From Adiantum capillus-veneris (taxonomy: Eukaryota > Streptophyta > Polypodiopsida > Polypodiales > Pteridaceae): a stretch of DNA of 64,000 nt. Made by a program: the position numbers and the translations under genes. Under the pieces are notes generated by a model. That model saw only the letters and a program-made list of their open reading frames with translations. It made no database searches and was not told where the DNA came from. The DNA lies in assembly GCA_014529385.2 (NCBI GenBank), contig CM043963.1, positions 66,940,895 through 67,004,894 on the forward strand, read 5' to 3'. This document shows positions 21,030 to 37,705 of this stretch, in pieces. The stretch's first letter is position 1. Each line of letters begins with the position of its first letter.

Positions 21030-21734
21030 GTGTGTGTGTGTGTGTGTGTGTGTATAGAAAATCAAAGAGAGAAAGAGAGAGAAATGTGTGTGTGTGTGTA
21101 AATAAGAAATTAAAAATCTAGAGAGAGAGAGAGACAGAGAGGGATGTGTGTGTGCGTGTAGGAAATTAAAGAGAGAGAGAGAGAGAACATTGTATGCATA
21201 GAAAATTAAAACTAAAGAGAGAGAAATTAAAGAGAGAAATGAATGAAATGTTATATTAACGTCTTCAAAAGGCCAAAGTGACCTATGAGACCAGAAAGTT
21301 ACAATGTGGTGGATCTGATACAAAGTCAGAGTAACAAGATGACAAAATGACAAAATGACAAAATAAAATATTATGGAATCCTAAACTGCTGGGTGTAGAC
21401 TAATTAAGCAGCTAAAACAGCTAGCTGGGATAGGTAGATCATAGGAGATCCAGCATCGATCGCTGGCGGATCTCATCAATCTCTTCCATGGTCAGTAGTC
21501 TGACCGAGCATTGTGCATGTCGAGCCAAAGTGACCTGGATCCTCTGATGCAGCCTCTATCTATGTTGTGTAGTCCTCCGCAGTCATGGGCATCTGGATCT
21601 CCCTAGCTCAGTTGCTCGTTCGATCAGTATGCCTCTGGTGTAAAGCGACAAGCTCTGCTGCGGTAGAGAGGTAGAGAGAGAGAGATATGTTCGTATAAAT
21701 TAAAGAGAGAGAGAGAGAGAGAGAGAAGTAAAGA

Positions 21735-21800
<66 letters not shown>

Positions 21801-21889
21801 TGGAAGTGGAGAGCGAGACACACACACACACACACACACAGAGAGAGAGATAGGGAAATAGGGAGAGAAAGAGAGATAGCGGGAGCGAG

Positions 21890-21966
<77 letters not shown>

Positions 21967-21979
21967 TAGCTAGAGCAAG

Positions 21980-22011
<32 letters not shown>

Positions 22012-22055
22012 CAAGAGCGAGATCGAGACAGGAAGAACGAGAGATAGTGTACGTA

Positions 22056-22111
<56 letters not shown>

Positions 22112-22245
22112 ATTAACTAGAGATAGTTGCAGAGGTAGAGAGAGATAGATAGTAGATAGAGAAAGAGAGAGAGAAAGAGTTAGGTTGGCTGACCAATTGT
22201 GTGAAAAGGACAGAAACTCTCTCTATCTCTCTCTCTCTCTCCCTC
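20775..22245. repeat. Compound microsatellite block
   Basis: Contains a C15 run (about 20776-20790), (CT)n to 20836, GT, GA (20858-20932), then alternating GTGTGT and GA tracts to about 21200. A second set at 21667-22190 has TA, GA, CA and GA runs. Unique sequence at 21240-21660 lies between, with no recognisable gene. Long frames here on either strand (Leu-Ser or Arg-Glu repeats) are artefacts. Confidence 0.97.
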
Positions 22246-22498
22246 TAGAAGAAACTATGGAACTAAAAGAGGCAAAGGGGTTTTGCCTGCTACATGCATT
22301 GCCATGTACACCTGGGAGTGCACGTATGTGTCTACCCATATCGGATTTGACCAATAAAGACAAGATTTTGACCCGGTGGTCCTGATCTCCGTACACCTCT
22401 GGACCGAGGTGTACGGAGATTGGGCAAGACTAGAGAATGCGAGGTAGTTTACATTGTGAGGAGTATATATATTAAAACAACATTCATAATCATTGTAG

Positions 22499-24880
<2,382 letters not shown>

Positions 24881-24909
24881 CTTTCTAGAGCGGTTCATGA
24901 AAACACTTA

Positions 24910-25635
24910 ATGGTTTTGTTCGCCAAAAAGTGCGGTTTTGTTCACCTATGGGGGGGACGCCTTGGGGGGGGGGGGACGCCTACGGGTACGACGCCTGCGA
25001 GGTCTCCCATCACGGCCGCTTCGACACCTAGGGGTGCGGAAGAGGCGGGTACGTCCTCATCTCCGAAGTTTCGACGCACTTGCCGATCTCGGCGATCGTC
25101 AGGTGGAGGTGGTGATTGCTATGGAGGAGAGTCCACAGATGCTTCGACCCCTCCTCACTCACAACCCCCGTCCTACCCACGTACACCTCTCAACACACCT
25201 CTTGGCACACCTCGGACACCTTGGGGGACACACGATCCTAGTGCCTCCAAGCTCTATACTGTACGGGCAGATGGTTCTGTTGACATGGATAGAGTCGGGA
25301 CTGAGATGAGACGGCGGATTCGCCAGCTTGCGGAGCTGCAGTTTTTGACTAGGATTTTGACACCTTGGCCTGACCAGGATTGCGACAAAATCAGTTATAT
25401 AGTGGAGACCATCTTGAGAGAGTACCAACCTGCTCCGAGTTCAAAGGATGTTTCAAGGAGATGGATCAAGGGTGTTGCACGGGACACCGTGAAACATCGA
25501 CGAGATGCAGCTCGACAGGCTTTCAGGATCGGCTCGCCAAAGCCTTTGGGCATCCCACACGAGACATGGCAGAAGATCAGGGAGGATGAGCGGACAGCGG
25601 ACACGCGGTTCAGACAGCAGCGTCAAGCCGCGTAG
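24910..25635 (+). CDS. TnpA-like accessory protein of CACTA element
   Basis: An uninterrupted 241-codon frame lies just after the transposase. The N-terminal half (residues 15-110) is Gly/Pro/Ser/Thr rich with repeated TPRGT-like phrases. The C-terminal half (about 120-241) is helical and basic, with RRRIRQLAELQFLTRILTPW, YIVETILREYQPAPSSKDV, RRWIKGVARDTVKHRRDAAR and ETWQKIREDER. This arrangement and position fit the plant TnpA/transposase_24 type DNA-binding partner that recognises subterminal repeats. The start is uncertain because the N-terminus includes a low-complexity G run (24966-24974). It is the longest open frame in the element and may still be functional, though the family call is inference. 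Confidence 0.55.
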   Translation: MVLFAKKCGFVHLWGGRLGGGGTPTGTTPARSPITAASTPRGAEEAGTSSSPKFRRTCRSRRSSGGGGDCYGGESTDASTPPHSQPPSYPRTPLNTPLGTPRTPWGTHDPSASKLYTVRADGSVDMDRVGTEMRRRIRQLAELQFLTRILTPWPDQDCDKISYIVETILREYQPAPSSKDVSRRWIKGVARDTVKHRRDAARQAFRIGSPKPLGIPHETWQKIREDERTADTRFRQQRQAA

Positions 25636-26090
25636 ATACGACAGATGACCAGGGGGACATCTCATCTTGGCAGTGGAGGCTTCGACACCTTTCGCTATGA
25701 GCTTGTGAGTTTCGAATCCAATCCTAGCTATGGCGTTTTTTTAAACGTGATGAATCATGTATTCTTATTACTTTGATTTGTGTATAAACCCAGAATCTTG
25801 CGATGCATCGAGCCCCGACACGCTAGGAGGAGACAGATGGATATCGCAGAGGTATCTATGAAGTATTAAATGATCTTGATGCTTTAGGAGATCCTGTAGA
25901 CGGGGAGGCCTTAGAGTCTCGCTGATCAATTGAGGTGAGACGTTAATATGTTTGAGTTGATTTAATTAAATAAGTATATGTGAAGTAATATCAATACTAA
26001 TTTTGTGACTTGTCCTATGTGCAGGTTGTGACACCTAGTCATCAGTGGATTTCATATATATGCTTTGTGAGACACAGACACGCTTGTGTG

Positions 26091-26564
26091 TGTTATGGAA
26101 TTGATATTTGATTATTCATTGCAGATGTGAGATAGGTGGAAAAGACTAGACCGAGCTAGGACTTTGCGAATGAAAATATATATATTGTACATTTTCTTTA
26201 TGAGCTTTGGCCATTTATGACCGGCCGGCCAGTTTGTACTCACATTGACCATTCAAGAAATCTATAAATGAAATACGTGCAAGAGGGAAATGGTACTCTT
26301 GCACGGGGGAAGATTGCACCCTGTGTCCGTCTCATTCTTCTCTCCTCTCCTCTCTTCTCTCTCATCGTGCCGGCGTAGCACTCCGCTCTAGGAGGTGCGC
26401 CTGGACGCGCTCTCTTGCTCTCTCTTGCACTATGTTCCTCTCTGTTCGTGTATCTCGCGATTATGCGTCTATGTGGTCGACAGGTATGTAGATTTATTCA
26501 TTTATCTCTTGTTATGTGCTATTTTGAGTATTTTGCAGGGCTCTCTACGCTCCCGTCTGTAGCA
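26091..26564 (+). repeat. 5' LTR of LARD-like element
   Basis: 474 bp, TGTTATGGAA...GTAGCA. It contains GGCCGGCCAGTTTGTACTC and CTATAAATGAAATACGTGC (the TATA motif TATAAAT is near 26271), followed by a CT-rich leader. The 3' LTR copy is about 40 bp longer because of small indels, including a duplicated TATGTTCCTCT-type segment. Confidence 0.9.
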
Positions 26565-26565
26565 G

Positions 26566-26577
26566 TGGTATCAGAGC
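26566..26577 (+). other. Primer-binding site, LARD-like element
   Basis: Perfect TGGTATCAGAGC one base after the LTR end. Confidence 0.92.
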
Positions 26578-29020
<2,443 letters not shown>

Positions 29021-29023
29021 CTT

Positions 29024-29329
29024 GTGACACGACCCTTCAGTCGGTGGCAACCCATGGATTCTCAACCTTCTGCCACCCCCTCCAACCTTGCTTCATCTCA
29101 CCATGACCCTCTCATCACCGACACTACTCTGTCTCTACAGGAACAACTCACTCTACTCCGACGCGACTACGACCGCTTGGAACACCGCTTTCACCGGCTA
29201 TGTCTTCGACTTCTGGATGTGCAAAATTCTATTCGCACACTCCAAGCGATTTTAACCGACCTCACCGAAGAACACCTTGATCGCCCATCCACCAACAAAT
29301 CCACCACACTCCGTGTGGACACTCTCTAG
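29024..29329 (+). CDS. Hypothetical coiled-coil protein
   Basis: An open frame of 101 codons from ATGACACGACCC. Residues 35-90 form a Leu-rich amphipathic helix (LSLQEQLTLLRRDYDRLEHR, LLDVQNSIRTLQAILTDL) of likely coiled-coil type; the first 30 residues are Ser/Pro-rich and disordered. It lies in the interior of the non-autonomous LTR element. It could be a residual gag-like or captured segment. I do not recognise a family, and an open frame of this length in CT-rich DNA may be chance. Confidence 0.3.
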   Translation: MTRPFSRWQPMDSQPSATPSNLASSHHDPLITDTTLSLQEQLTLLRRDYDRLEHRFHRLCLRLLDVQNSIRTLQAILTDLTEEHLDRPSTNKSTTLRVDTL

Positions 29330-30940
29330 CTCAAACCTAATTTTTTTTAATTGATGTGATAAGCCTACACTCGCGCACTCGCACCTTCGTTTTTCATAGC
29401 TCTTCACTGTAGAAATTTATTAATCTCGCAATGCCGTTCTTATTTTTAGATCATCAAAATTTATGACGTCAGATTTTAATTGTTGTCTATTTTCCATACT
29501 GCTCCTAGCACAAGCACAACACCTTGTTTAAAATAGTAGGTGAAACCTATGTATGTTTGCATTTAACACACTATCATGACCATTGTGCACATACAGAAAC
29601 CTAGTATACTGAACAATACCATATCCCTCTATCTTGGCTCATGTATCGTGGCCTCTACTCATATTCTCCCCCCCCCCCCCCCCCCTTTCAATTACATTGG
29701 CAATACACCCGATCACCAACTACAATCTGGCTAGATAATACTATCCACAAATCTCACTAAAGCATAGTGAGGCCCATTTATGAATCATACAAATTTATAG
29801 TAGGTAACAACACAAATTTAGGTACCTAGTATTTCGAACACAATGCTGGAAACACAAACAATCAAGATTCATAAAGAAAACTTAAGCTCTAAGCTCTGTA
29901 TAACTCCAATACCCTCAGTGGATTCTATCACACTATTTGCAGTTTAATTTAAGTTTGTTAATATTAACACACGTTAGTTCATACTACTACTGCTAGCTTG
30001 CTCGGTGAACCCTTTATTGCAACTTCTTCTAATTACGACACGGCTATATTGCATGCTCTTTTTGAGATTCCTTTTGTCAATCTCGGTTAGTCAAATGTCC
30101 TGCATTCTTTATTAGGGACTTGAAATTTGTAGGACTTACCAAATTTTGAATATTGTATGGATTTCTATCCTCTTCAAATGGCTCATTATCTAATGTACAG
30201 TAGCACTGCTCAACCCCCATACATTTCTTCGGTTTATCATCATTTACAGGAAATTAAAATTACTTGTCTTGCTTGACCTTAATCAAATGATTTTTATCAT
30301 AATCTTCACTTGTTATTATTACATTTCTCTAACTCATTTAAGATTCACAGACACCGATGTAGACCACAATGCGAGGACGTCAGATAAGTCATCTTTTAAC
30401 TTTATTCATTCTTACGGCCCCCGTACTAATCTTCTCACCATATTTTATTGAGTTTTGTGATACCCTCTACTCTGTTATCGATCCAATATCTATCCTCACC
30501 TAAACCTTACTACCTCCTGCTTGATTATACTAACTCTGCCATACGAGATTGTGCCAAGCTCCTAGTTATGTTTACTAATACCATTCCAAGAGACAACACA
30601 ACTCTCTCGACACGCATAATCAAGTAACCACTCTGGATTTCGATGGTATGTACCTCGAATACGTCACTCCTCTTTTCTCTGCATTGTATTTGTCTCTGTA
30701 TTGTACTTAAGCTGAATACTCAAACACTGCAAAGATTATGCCCTCTAATTGAATTCAAAGGAATTTCTGTGAGATAATTTTTTTGAGATGCTTTGTCAGT
30801 AAGCTATGCAGCTACTCATGTGAGCTACAATACTCTGGGATAGTACACAAAAATTTGTAAGTGCTTTGATAGACAACATAGTAACTATTTATTTGTTATT
30901 TTATTTTTTTCCCCTTATGTCTTGTCTAGTCCATTGGTCA
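29330..30940. other. Non-coding interior of LARD-like element
   Basis: AT-rich sequence with one C17 run near 29670-29686. No domain-bearing frame or terminal repeat is visible. Confidence 0.4.
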
Positions 30941-30944
30941 CATG

Positions 30945-31175
30945 CACACAGATCCGCCGATTTAGGCAGTGTGTAAATGCTCATCTTGGTGTAGATTCGC
31001 CGATTTAGGCAACACCAGTTATCTGTGCAGATCCGCCGATTTAGGCAGCACATTGAAAAAATTACAGATTCACAAGGGTAAATGCAGATTCGCCGATTTA
31101 GGCAGCATTAGTGCAGATTCGCGGATTTAGGCAGCACGCCTTATTGGTGTAGATTCACCGATTTAGGCAATACCA
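30945..31175. repeat. Six-copy hairpin array with conserved loop
   Basis: The core AGATTCGCCGATTTAGGCA (variants AGATCC, GCGG, CACCG) occurs six times, from about 30950 to 31170. Each copy is bounded by a short inverted repeat that differs between copies: GCACAC/GTGTGT, TGGTGT/ACACCA, TGTGC/GCACA, AATGC/GCATT, GTGC/GCAC and TGGTGT/ATACCA (the first and last with one G-T wobble). The core has its own GCC/GGC mini-stem. The array lies about 430 bp upstream of the 3' LTR. Confidence 0.9.
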
Positions 31176-31598
31176 TTCACAAAATCATGCTGCAGTGACT
31201 AGCCACCAGTGTAACTAGTATGATTTTGTTACCCGGGTACATAATGAAAGTGATTTGTATTTGGACTTATATCGTGAAATTGGAATTGGATTGGGATTTG
31301 GTATCTGGCGATTATTACGACAGTGTTTATGTGATGAGACTTGACATTATGAGATTGATGATGAGTGTGACCAATGATAACCTGATTCATCAGGGTATGA
31401 CATATACTGCTTATTCTAGTGGTATGGGACACTAGAATAGGTAGTATGTGGATGACGGCAGGCATAAGCCATATTGTCTAATTTTATGTATTTTTCTTTT
31501 ACTATTTGATACAGATTTCTAATCATTGTTTTTGACAAGTATTGTTTGCAGTTTTTTTTCTTCGCAAAACTGAGGACAGTTGCTTTCCAACAGAGGTA

Positions 31599-32115
31599 TG
31601 TTATGGAAATGATATTTTATTATTCATTGCAGATGTGACAGGTGGAAAAGACTAGACTAAGCTAGGACTTTGCGAATGAAAATATATATATTGTACATTC
31701 TATTATTCAAGTGCTCTTTATGAGCTTTGGTCATTTATGACTGGCCGGCCAGTTTGTACTCACATTGACCATTCAAGAAATCTATAAATGAAATACGTGC
31801 AAGAGGGAAATGGTCACTCTTGCACGAGGGGAGATTGCACCCAGTGTCCGTCTCATTCTTCTCTCCTCTCCTCTCTTCTCTCTCGCCGTGCCGGCGTAGC
31901 ACTCCGCTCTAGGAGGTGCGCCTGGACGCGCTCTCTTGCTCTCTCTCGCACTATGTTCCTCTATGTTCGTGTATCTCGCATTATGTTCCTCTCTGTTCAT
32001 GTATCTTGCGGTTATGCGTCTATGTGGTCGACAGGTATGTAGATTTATTCATTTATCTCTTGTTATGTGCTATTTTGAGTATTTTGCAGGGCTCTCTATG
32101 CTCCCATCTGTAGCA
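31599..32115 (+). repeat. 3' LTR of LARD-like element
   Basis: 517 bp, TGTTATGGAAATG...GTAGCA, near-identical to the 5' LTR over most of its length. It is preceded by CAACAGAGGTA, a weak polypurine tract. High similarity suggests relatively recent insertion. Confidence 0.9.
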
Positions 32116-32124
32116 CTGTGTCTC

Positions 32125-32470
32125 TTTTTTGTATAGACATATATGGTTATGGTTATTGTTCAGACATGGTTATGGTTATTGTTCAAACATGGTTATGGTT
32201 ATTGTTTTCCTTATGGTTATGGTTATTGTCATTGTATAAACATGGTTGTTTCTCCTATTCTTGTATAGACATGGTTATGGTTATTGTCTTGTTTATGGTT
32301 ATGTTTAACTTTCTGGTTATGCTTATGGTTATTGTTTTGTTTATGGTTATGGTTATCTACATTATGGTTTTGATCAATATGGTTATGGCCGGTTATGGTT
32401 TTAATTTGGTTATGGTTTTGCACAAAGTTCGTTATGGTTATGGTTTTAAGTTGGTTATGGTTTTGCACAA
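32125..32470. repeat. GGTTAT minisatellite
   Basis: Irregular tandem units of ATGGTTATGGTTATTGTT type, with interspersed GTATAGACATGG and AATTTGGTTATGG phrases. It lies between the nested LTR element and the right subterminal region of the CACTA element. Not the plant telomere motif TTTAGGG. Confidence 0.85.
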
Positions 32471-32709
32471 AGTTCATTTCATTTCTTTCATTGGCCTTAA
32501 ATCTCATGTGAGATCCTACATGGATAGCATGTAGGAGGCATATACATATGGTTTTTTTTTTTAAAGTTTATGTTAAAACGAAGAGAACTCTACAAAAATT
32601 TTTGCGGGAGCATGGTTGATTTTGGTGTTGCTCGCTTTCTTGGGCAGAGGACAGGCAGTCTGGCTGTGGCTGTGTCCATCTTTTCACTCGGCCCAGGCCA
32701 GGCTACCTG

Positions 32710-32911
32710 TCCTCTACCGAAGAATTTTTTTTTCTGTTATGGTCGTCGCAATCTGCGTCGCTAAGCCCGTCGAAATATGCATTGATAACAGTACCTTTCG
32801 ACGTGTATATCGATGCATATAGCGACGTTTTTGTAGGGACGCAGATTTCGATGTTTTTTTTTACGGGGTGCGTCGAAACCTGCATCGAAGACCCCTTTTT
32901 TTGTTGTAGTG
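32710..32911. repeat. CACTA right TIR and subterminal repeats
   Basis: GGTCGTCGCAATC, GCGTCGCTAAG, CCGTCGAAATATG, TTTCGACGTG, TATCGATGCATATAGCGACG and GCGTCGAAACC repeat toward the terminal TTTGTTGTAGTG. These match the left-end motif family in inverse orientation. Confidence 0.85.
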
Positions 32912-32914
32912 AAA

Positions 32915-35900
32915 GGGGGAAAACCAATGCTCAAAATTATTCCCAAGGCACTTCCAACAACAACAACAACAATCGGTCCAAGGAGAAGGGAGTTTACAAA
33001 GGCAAAAACAAACCCTCTCCTGAAGAGCTTGAAGCTTTTCGCAAGGACCATAAGTGTTTCAAGTGTGGGAAGCAAGGACATGGCTATCGTTCTTGCCCAA
33101 AAAAGAATGCTCGCAGTGAGACTCCTAGGGCTTCCACCATCAAAGCTCCAAAAGAGGATACTCATTGCAAAGTATCATCACTTTCCTATGCTTTGAGAAA
33201 GGTAAGAGAGCATGATGCCTTCATCTTGTTTGACCCTGGCTCTACTCACAACTTCATATCAACGGAGTTGGCCACCAAGTTGGGCATTCAAGCTTTCGAG
33301 ATGGGAGATATGGTAATGGATGACAGAGATTTCAAGGGATAGCAAGCCTCCGGTACTCCCTTGATTGGGAAGTTGAGGTTTCATGTCCAAAGCTATGTCG
33401 ACAAAGAAGACTTTTTCATCTCTCCTCTCCAACATGAGGATGTTATCCTAGGGGCGCCATGGTTTGATCGCATGGCTGCCAATATGAAGTTGAGTGAAAG
33501 GAGAATCTACTTCACCTACACGGGAAAGAACATGTACATAGATGCTAGTGATCGTGGTTGCACCATTCTACTTGTAAATTCTCCTGCTTTTGATAAATCA
33601 ATGAAGAGCTCAGTTTTTGCTTACATGATTTTTGTCAAAGAGTCTCTAAAAAATCCTAATGTTTCATCAAATGTAAATGGTAGGAATCAAGAAGAGTTAG
33701 ACTTGTCTAATTTTCTAAAAGGATTCCAAGATGTGTTCATCGATGATATCCCTATGGACTTACCTCCAAAACAAGGGGATGATGACCATCGCATTGAGAT
33801 CCTTCCAGGAAGCTCTCCGCCTAACAAGCCTCCTTATCGAGTCTCACAAGCTCAACAAGAGGAGATCATGAGGCAAGTACAAGAATTGGTAGACAAAGGG
33901 ATGGTGAGGCCTAGTTCCTCTCCCTTTTGTTCTCCGGCCCTTTTAATGCGATGGTACATACTGTATGTGTGTGCACTATTGAGCACTAAACCATATCACT
34001 ATCAAAAATAGATTTCCCGTGCCTCGGGTAGAAGATCTGTTTGATAAGCTACAAGGCTCTACCTACTTCAGTAGGATTGACCTTAAAAGTGGCTATCATC
34101 AAATAAGGATAGCGGATGAAGATATCCTAAAGACCACGTTTCGCACACGTTTGGTCTTTATGAATATCTAGTCATGCCTTTTGGCTTGACTAATACACCA
34201 GCTACGTTCAATCGCCTGATGGAGAAAAAATTTAGATCTTATTGCAAATTCACTGGAGTGTTCTTTGATGATATCATCATCTACTCCAAGTCTTTGGAGG
34301 AACATAGGCAACATCTCCAAGTGATTTTTCAAGCATTGAGGGAGAAAAAGTTTTTTCTCGACCAACTTGAAAAGCAAATTTTTCCTTCAAGAGATTCAAT
34401 ACCTAGGTCATATTATCTCTCAAGATGGTATCCGTATGGATCCATCAAAATTGCAAGTAATAAAAGCATGGCCTAATCCAAGGAATCTACATGAGCTAAG
34501 AAGCTTTATTGATATGTGCGCATATTATAGACGCTTCGTAGCAAAATTATCTCAAGTAGCAGGACCACTACATGACTTAACTAGGAAGAACGTTAAGTAT
34601 GTATGGACTGTTAAGGAGAAAAATGTTTTTGACAACCTCATGGAGAAGCTTACCTCTCAACCAGTCCTCATGCTTCTTGATCTCTCAAAACCATTTGAGG
34701 TCCAATGTGATGATTGTGGTGATTTCCTTCTTTGATCACTTTTGCTTAAAGAAGAGCATGCCATAGCATATGAGAGCCGAAGGCTCAATACTGATGAACG
34801 AGTCTTGGGCATTTATGAGAAAGAGTTTTTAGCTGTTCTACATTCTCTAGAGTCATGGAAGCACTACTTATTGGGGACTCCATTCATTCTACAAACCGAT
34901 CACCAAAGTCTCAAGTATTTCATGACACAAACCCAGCTCTTGGATAAACAAATGAGGTGGGCAAATTTTCTTTCAGAATTTAATTTTCATATTGCTCACA
35001 TTGCTGGTAAGCACAGTCAAGTGGCCGATGCACTTTCACAATGATCAAAAGTTAATGCGGTGTCTATAGCTACTCACAATGATCTATCTTCTATGATAGA
35101 TGAGTACGCTACTGAGCCTAGATTTAGAGACATAATGTCAGCCCTTGCTTTGAGGAAGAAAGAGGAACCATTCACATTGCAGGACGGTTATCTTCTCCAC
35201 GGCCATAGGCTATGTGTTACCCATTCCCTTCATGAGAAAGTTATGTATGAATCCCATGCTCCTCCCTATGCGGGGCATACAAGTATTCAACCTACTCTCC
35301 GAGGACTAGAGCCGTATTTCTATTGGCCTACCATGAAAGTGTACATACAAGAGTATGTTTCAAAATGTGTAGTATGCCAAAAAACCAAATACGATAGTGG
35401 GAAGAAACCTGGATTACTCCAGCCATTGCCTATCCCAAATTCATAATGGGAGAGTATATCCATGGATTTCATCTTTGGATTACCCAAGTCTATTCATATG
35501 AATACAAAAATATGGACAATAGTCAAGGTTTAGCAAGCAAGCACACTTTATTCCTGTCAAAAAGGCTATTAAGGCACACCAAATGGCAACTCTCTTCATA
35601 TCTCAGATTTTCAAACACCATGGATTACCAACATCCATCGTGTCAGAGAGATCCTAGAATGACTAGTAATTTATGGAAAGGTCTCTTTGAAAATCTAGGA
35701 ACAAGATTGAATTTTTCTTCGGCCTATCAACCACAAACGGATGGCCAAAGTGAGATAGCCAACCTTACGATACTCAGTCTACTCAAGACTTATGTTACGG
35801 AAGTAGATCAACGCTCACAATGAGAAAAGCACTTACCTCTTGTAGAGTATGCCTACAATAATAATGTACATACTTCTACGGGAAAAGCACCTTTTGAGAT

Positions 35901-36488
35901 CATTGAGGGAAGACCTAAAAGTCCCTTGCTACTCAAAGTACATGGGAAGATCTTCGTTGCCGATGAGTATGCCGTGACCTACAAGAATCTTTTCAAAAGA
36001 TTAAGGAGGCTATATCCATATCTCAACAAAGTCAAAAAGCTGTTGCTGACAAGCACAGAAGGTCCTTAGCATTCAAAGAAAATGATTGAGTCTTGCTTAA
36101 GTTTCCTAAGGCTCGATTAAGACAAACCACGGGCAAAAATCCTACGGGCCATCAAAAGTATTATGCTAAGCTACCAAAAAGATACTATGGTCCTTTCCAA
36201 ATCTTGAAGCCCATCAATGAGACGGCTTACCAACTCAAGTTGCCCAACCATTGGCTCATACACAATGCCTTTCATGTGAGCCTACTGAAGCCCTACAAAG
36301 GAGATCCACCAAGTGAACCAATTATCGAAGACCCTCCCGAAGTTGAATACCAAGAAGAGGTATTACAACCCAAAGCTATCCTTCGGCATGAAGACAACAT
36401 ACTACGACATGGTAAGATTATCCGATGGTATCTTATTAAGTTCAAAAATTATCCTTTTGAATATGCTAGATGGATGCAAGGAATATAG
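32915..36488 (+). pseudogene. pol: Chromovirus gag end and pol, broken
   Basis: Zinc knuckle CFKCGKQGHGYRSC (about 33058). Protease LFDPGSTHNFIS (about 33228; Pro replaces the usual Ser/Thr after Asp). RT starts PPNKPPYRVSQAQQEE; a frameshifted stretch then gives [23 protein letters not shown] and VFFDDIIIYS (catalytic DD, about 34259-34285). RNase H follows near 34660-35040. The integrase HHCC finger is at 35220-35380 (CVVCQKTK). Core residues lie in ISMDFIFGLP, RDPRMTSNLW and PQTDGQSEIANL. The GPF module (RYYGPFQILKP) and a chromodomain (AILRHEDNILRHGK, LIKFKNYPFEYARW) end at 36488. Stops at 33340, 35042 and 35821 and several shifts inactivate it. Confidence 0.9.
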
Positions 36489-37136
36489 CTTAAGGATAGT
36501 ATGAACCTTGTCAATGCTTACAATACTACATTAGAGTAAGCAAATGTACAAATTTCTTTTAAATGACCCATGTTTTTGTCTTATAAGACTAGTTCTATTT
36601 TTTAATTGTGCACAGATTTAAATAGTATGTATGCTTAGAATCATGTTTGTGATGACGAAGTCTCTCAAAGACCAAATAAAATTTGTCACTCTACTTTGGG
36701 AGAATGAAATGGACTCAAGAGCAGACATGCTTGCGGAAGCTATGTCTCCCAAGCACCAAATGGATTAGTCATCCATTTTGGAAAGATGTCGTAGGGTAAA
36801 AAGGGATACTCTATCTGCTAAGTAAGATTGACTATTGACTAAGGATTTATCTCCTCCACCTCATAGTCGAGGACGACTATGATTTCAAGAGATAGGTAAT
36901 TTCATAAAATCTAATATCTAACCAACCCAGATGATTTTCTCATATTAAACTGATCATTTAATGTGGGAGAATAAACGGGAACAAGGGTTAAGATATAGAC
37001 ATGTGCTTATAGATCTATCTCAACATGGGGCCAATGGTAAAGGGGCCCAAATGAGAGATGGTCTATCAAAGAGCAAGGCTAACCAATGGAGCATAAGACC
37101 TTAGGGTTAGCTTTGTTGAAGACCTCCAATAGTAAG
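36489..37136. other. Chromovirus 3' untranslated region or extended LTR
   Basis: No gene. TTTGGGAGAATGAAATGG near 36698 and TGTGGGAGAATAAACGGG near 36962 are polypurine-like and either could precede the true start of the 3' LTR. The region shared with the 5' LTR begins only at 37137, which fits loss of the first part of the 5' LTR. Confidence 0.45.
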
Positions 37137-37654
37137 TGACCTTAGGTAAGCTAGGGCTGAGCTTGAGATGGGAACCCGGCCCAAGCTTGAGGGGCTTGAG
37201 GTGGGAATCCGGACCAAGCTTAAGGTGCTTGAGATGCTTGAGGTGCTTGACATGCTTGAGATGCTAGGTCTGTACTTGAGGTGAGAACCCAGCCCAAGCT
37301 TGAAGTGCTTAAGGGCCAAGCTTGTGGTGGGAAATGGGCTTAGGCTTGAGGGGCTTGAGGTGTCAAAAGTCAAAATTTAATCCCTACAAGGAGGGGGAAA
37401 GCCCTACATGAGGGGGATTAGAGAGAATACACACTCACACTCACACAAGGCATGCGTAGTACTTGGTTGGCCACCCAAGGGGTCCAATGATAATTTAGGA
37501 GATTTAATTAATTGTCTTTGCATTTATCAATTCCTCTCTCTCAAAGGGGAAAGGGGGACACTTGTCCCAAGGCTACCCTTGTTGCTTGTAATGCCTCCTA
37601 CTTGTGATTGGCTAGGCCTGGAGGGGTCCAATGAGCTTGAAGCATGAGCTACAA

Positions 37655-37705
<51 letters not shown>

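Noticed and set aside
20752-22148. Many Leu-Ser, Arg-Glu and Val-Cys reading frames
   Set aside because: All arise from compound AG/GT/CA microsatellites.
30945-31175. Hammerhead ribozyme repeats (retrozyme)
   Set aside because: The conserved core lacks CTGATGA and GAAA catalytic boxes, so only the hairpin array is claimed.
32125-32470. Interstitial telomere repeat
   Set aside because: The unit is GGTTAT with irregular spacing, not TTTAGGG or a known plant telomere variant.
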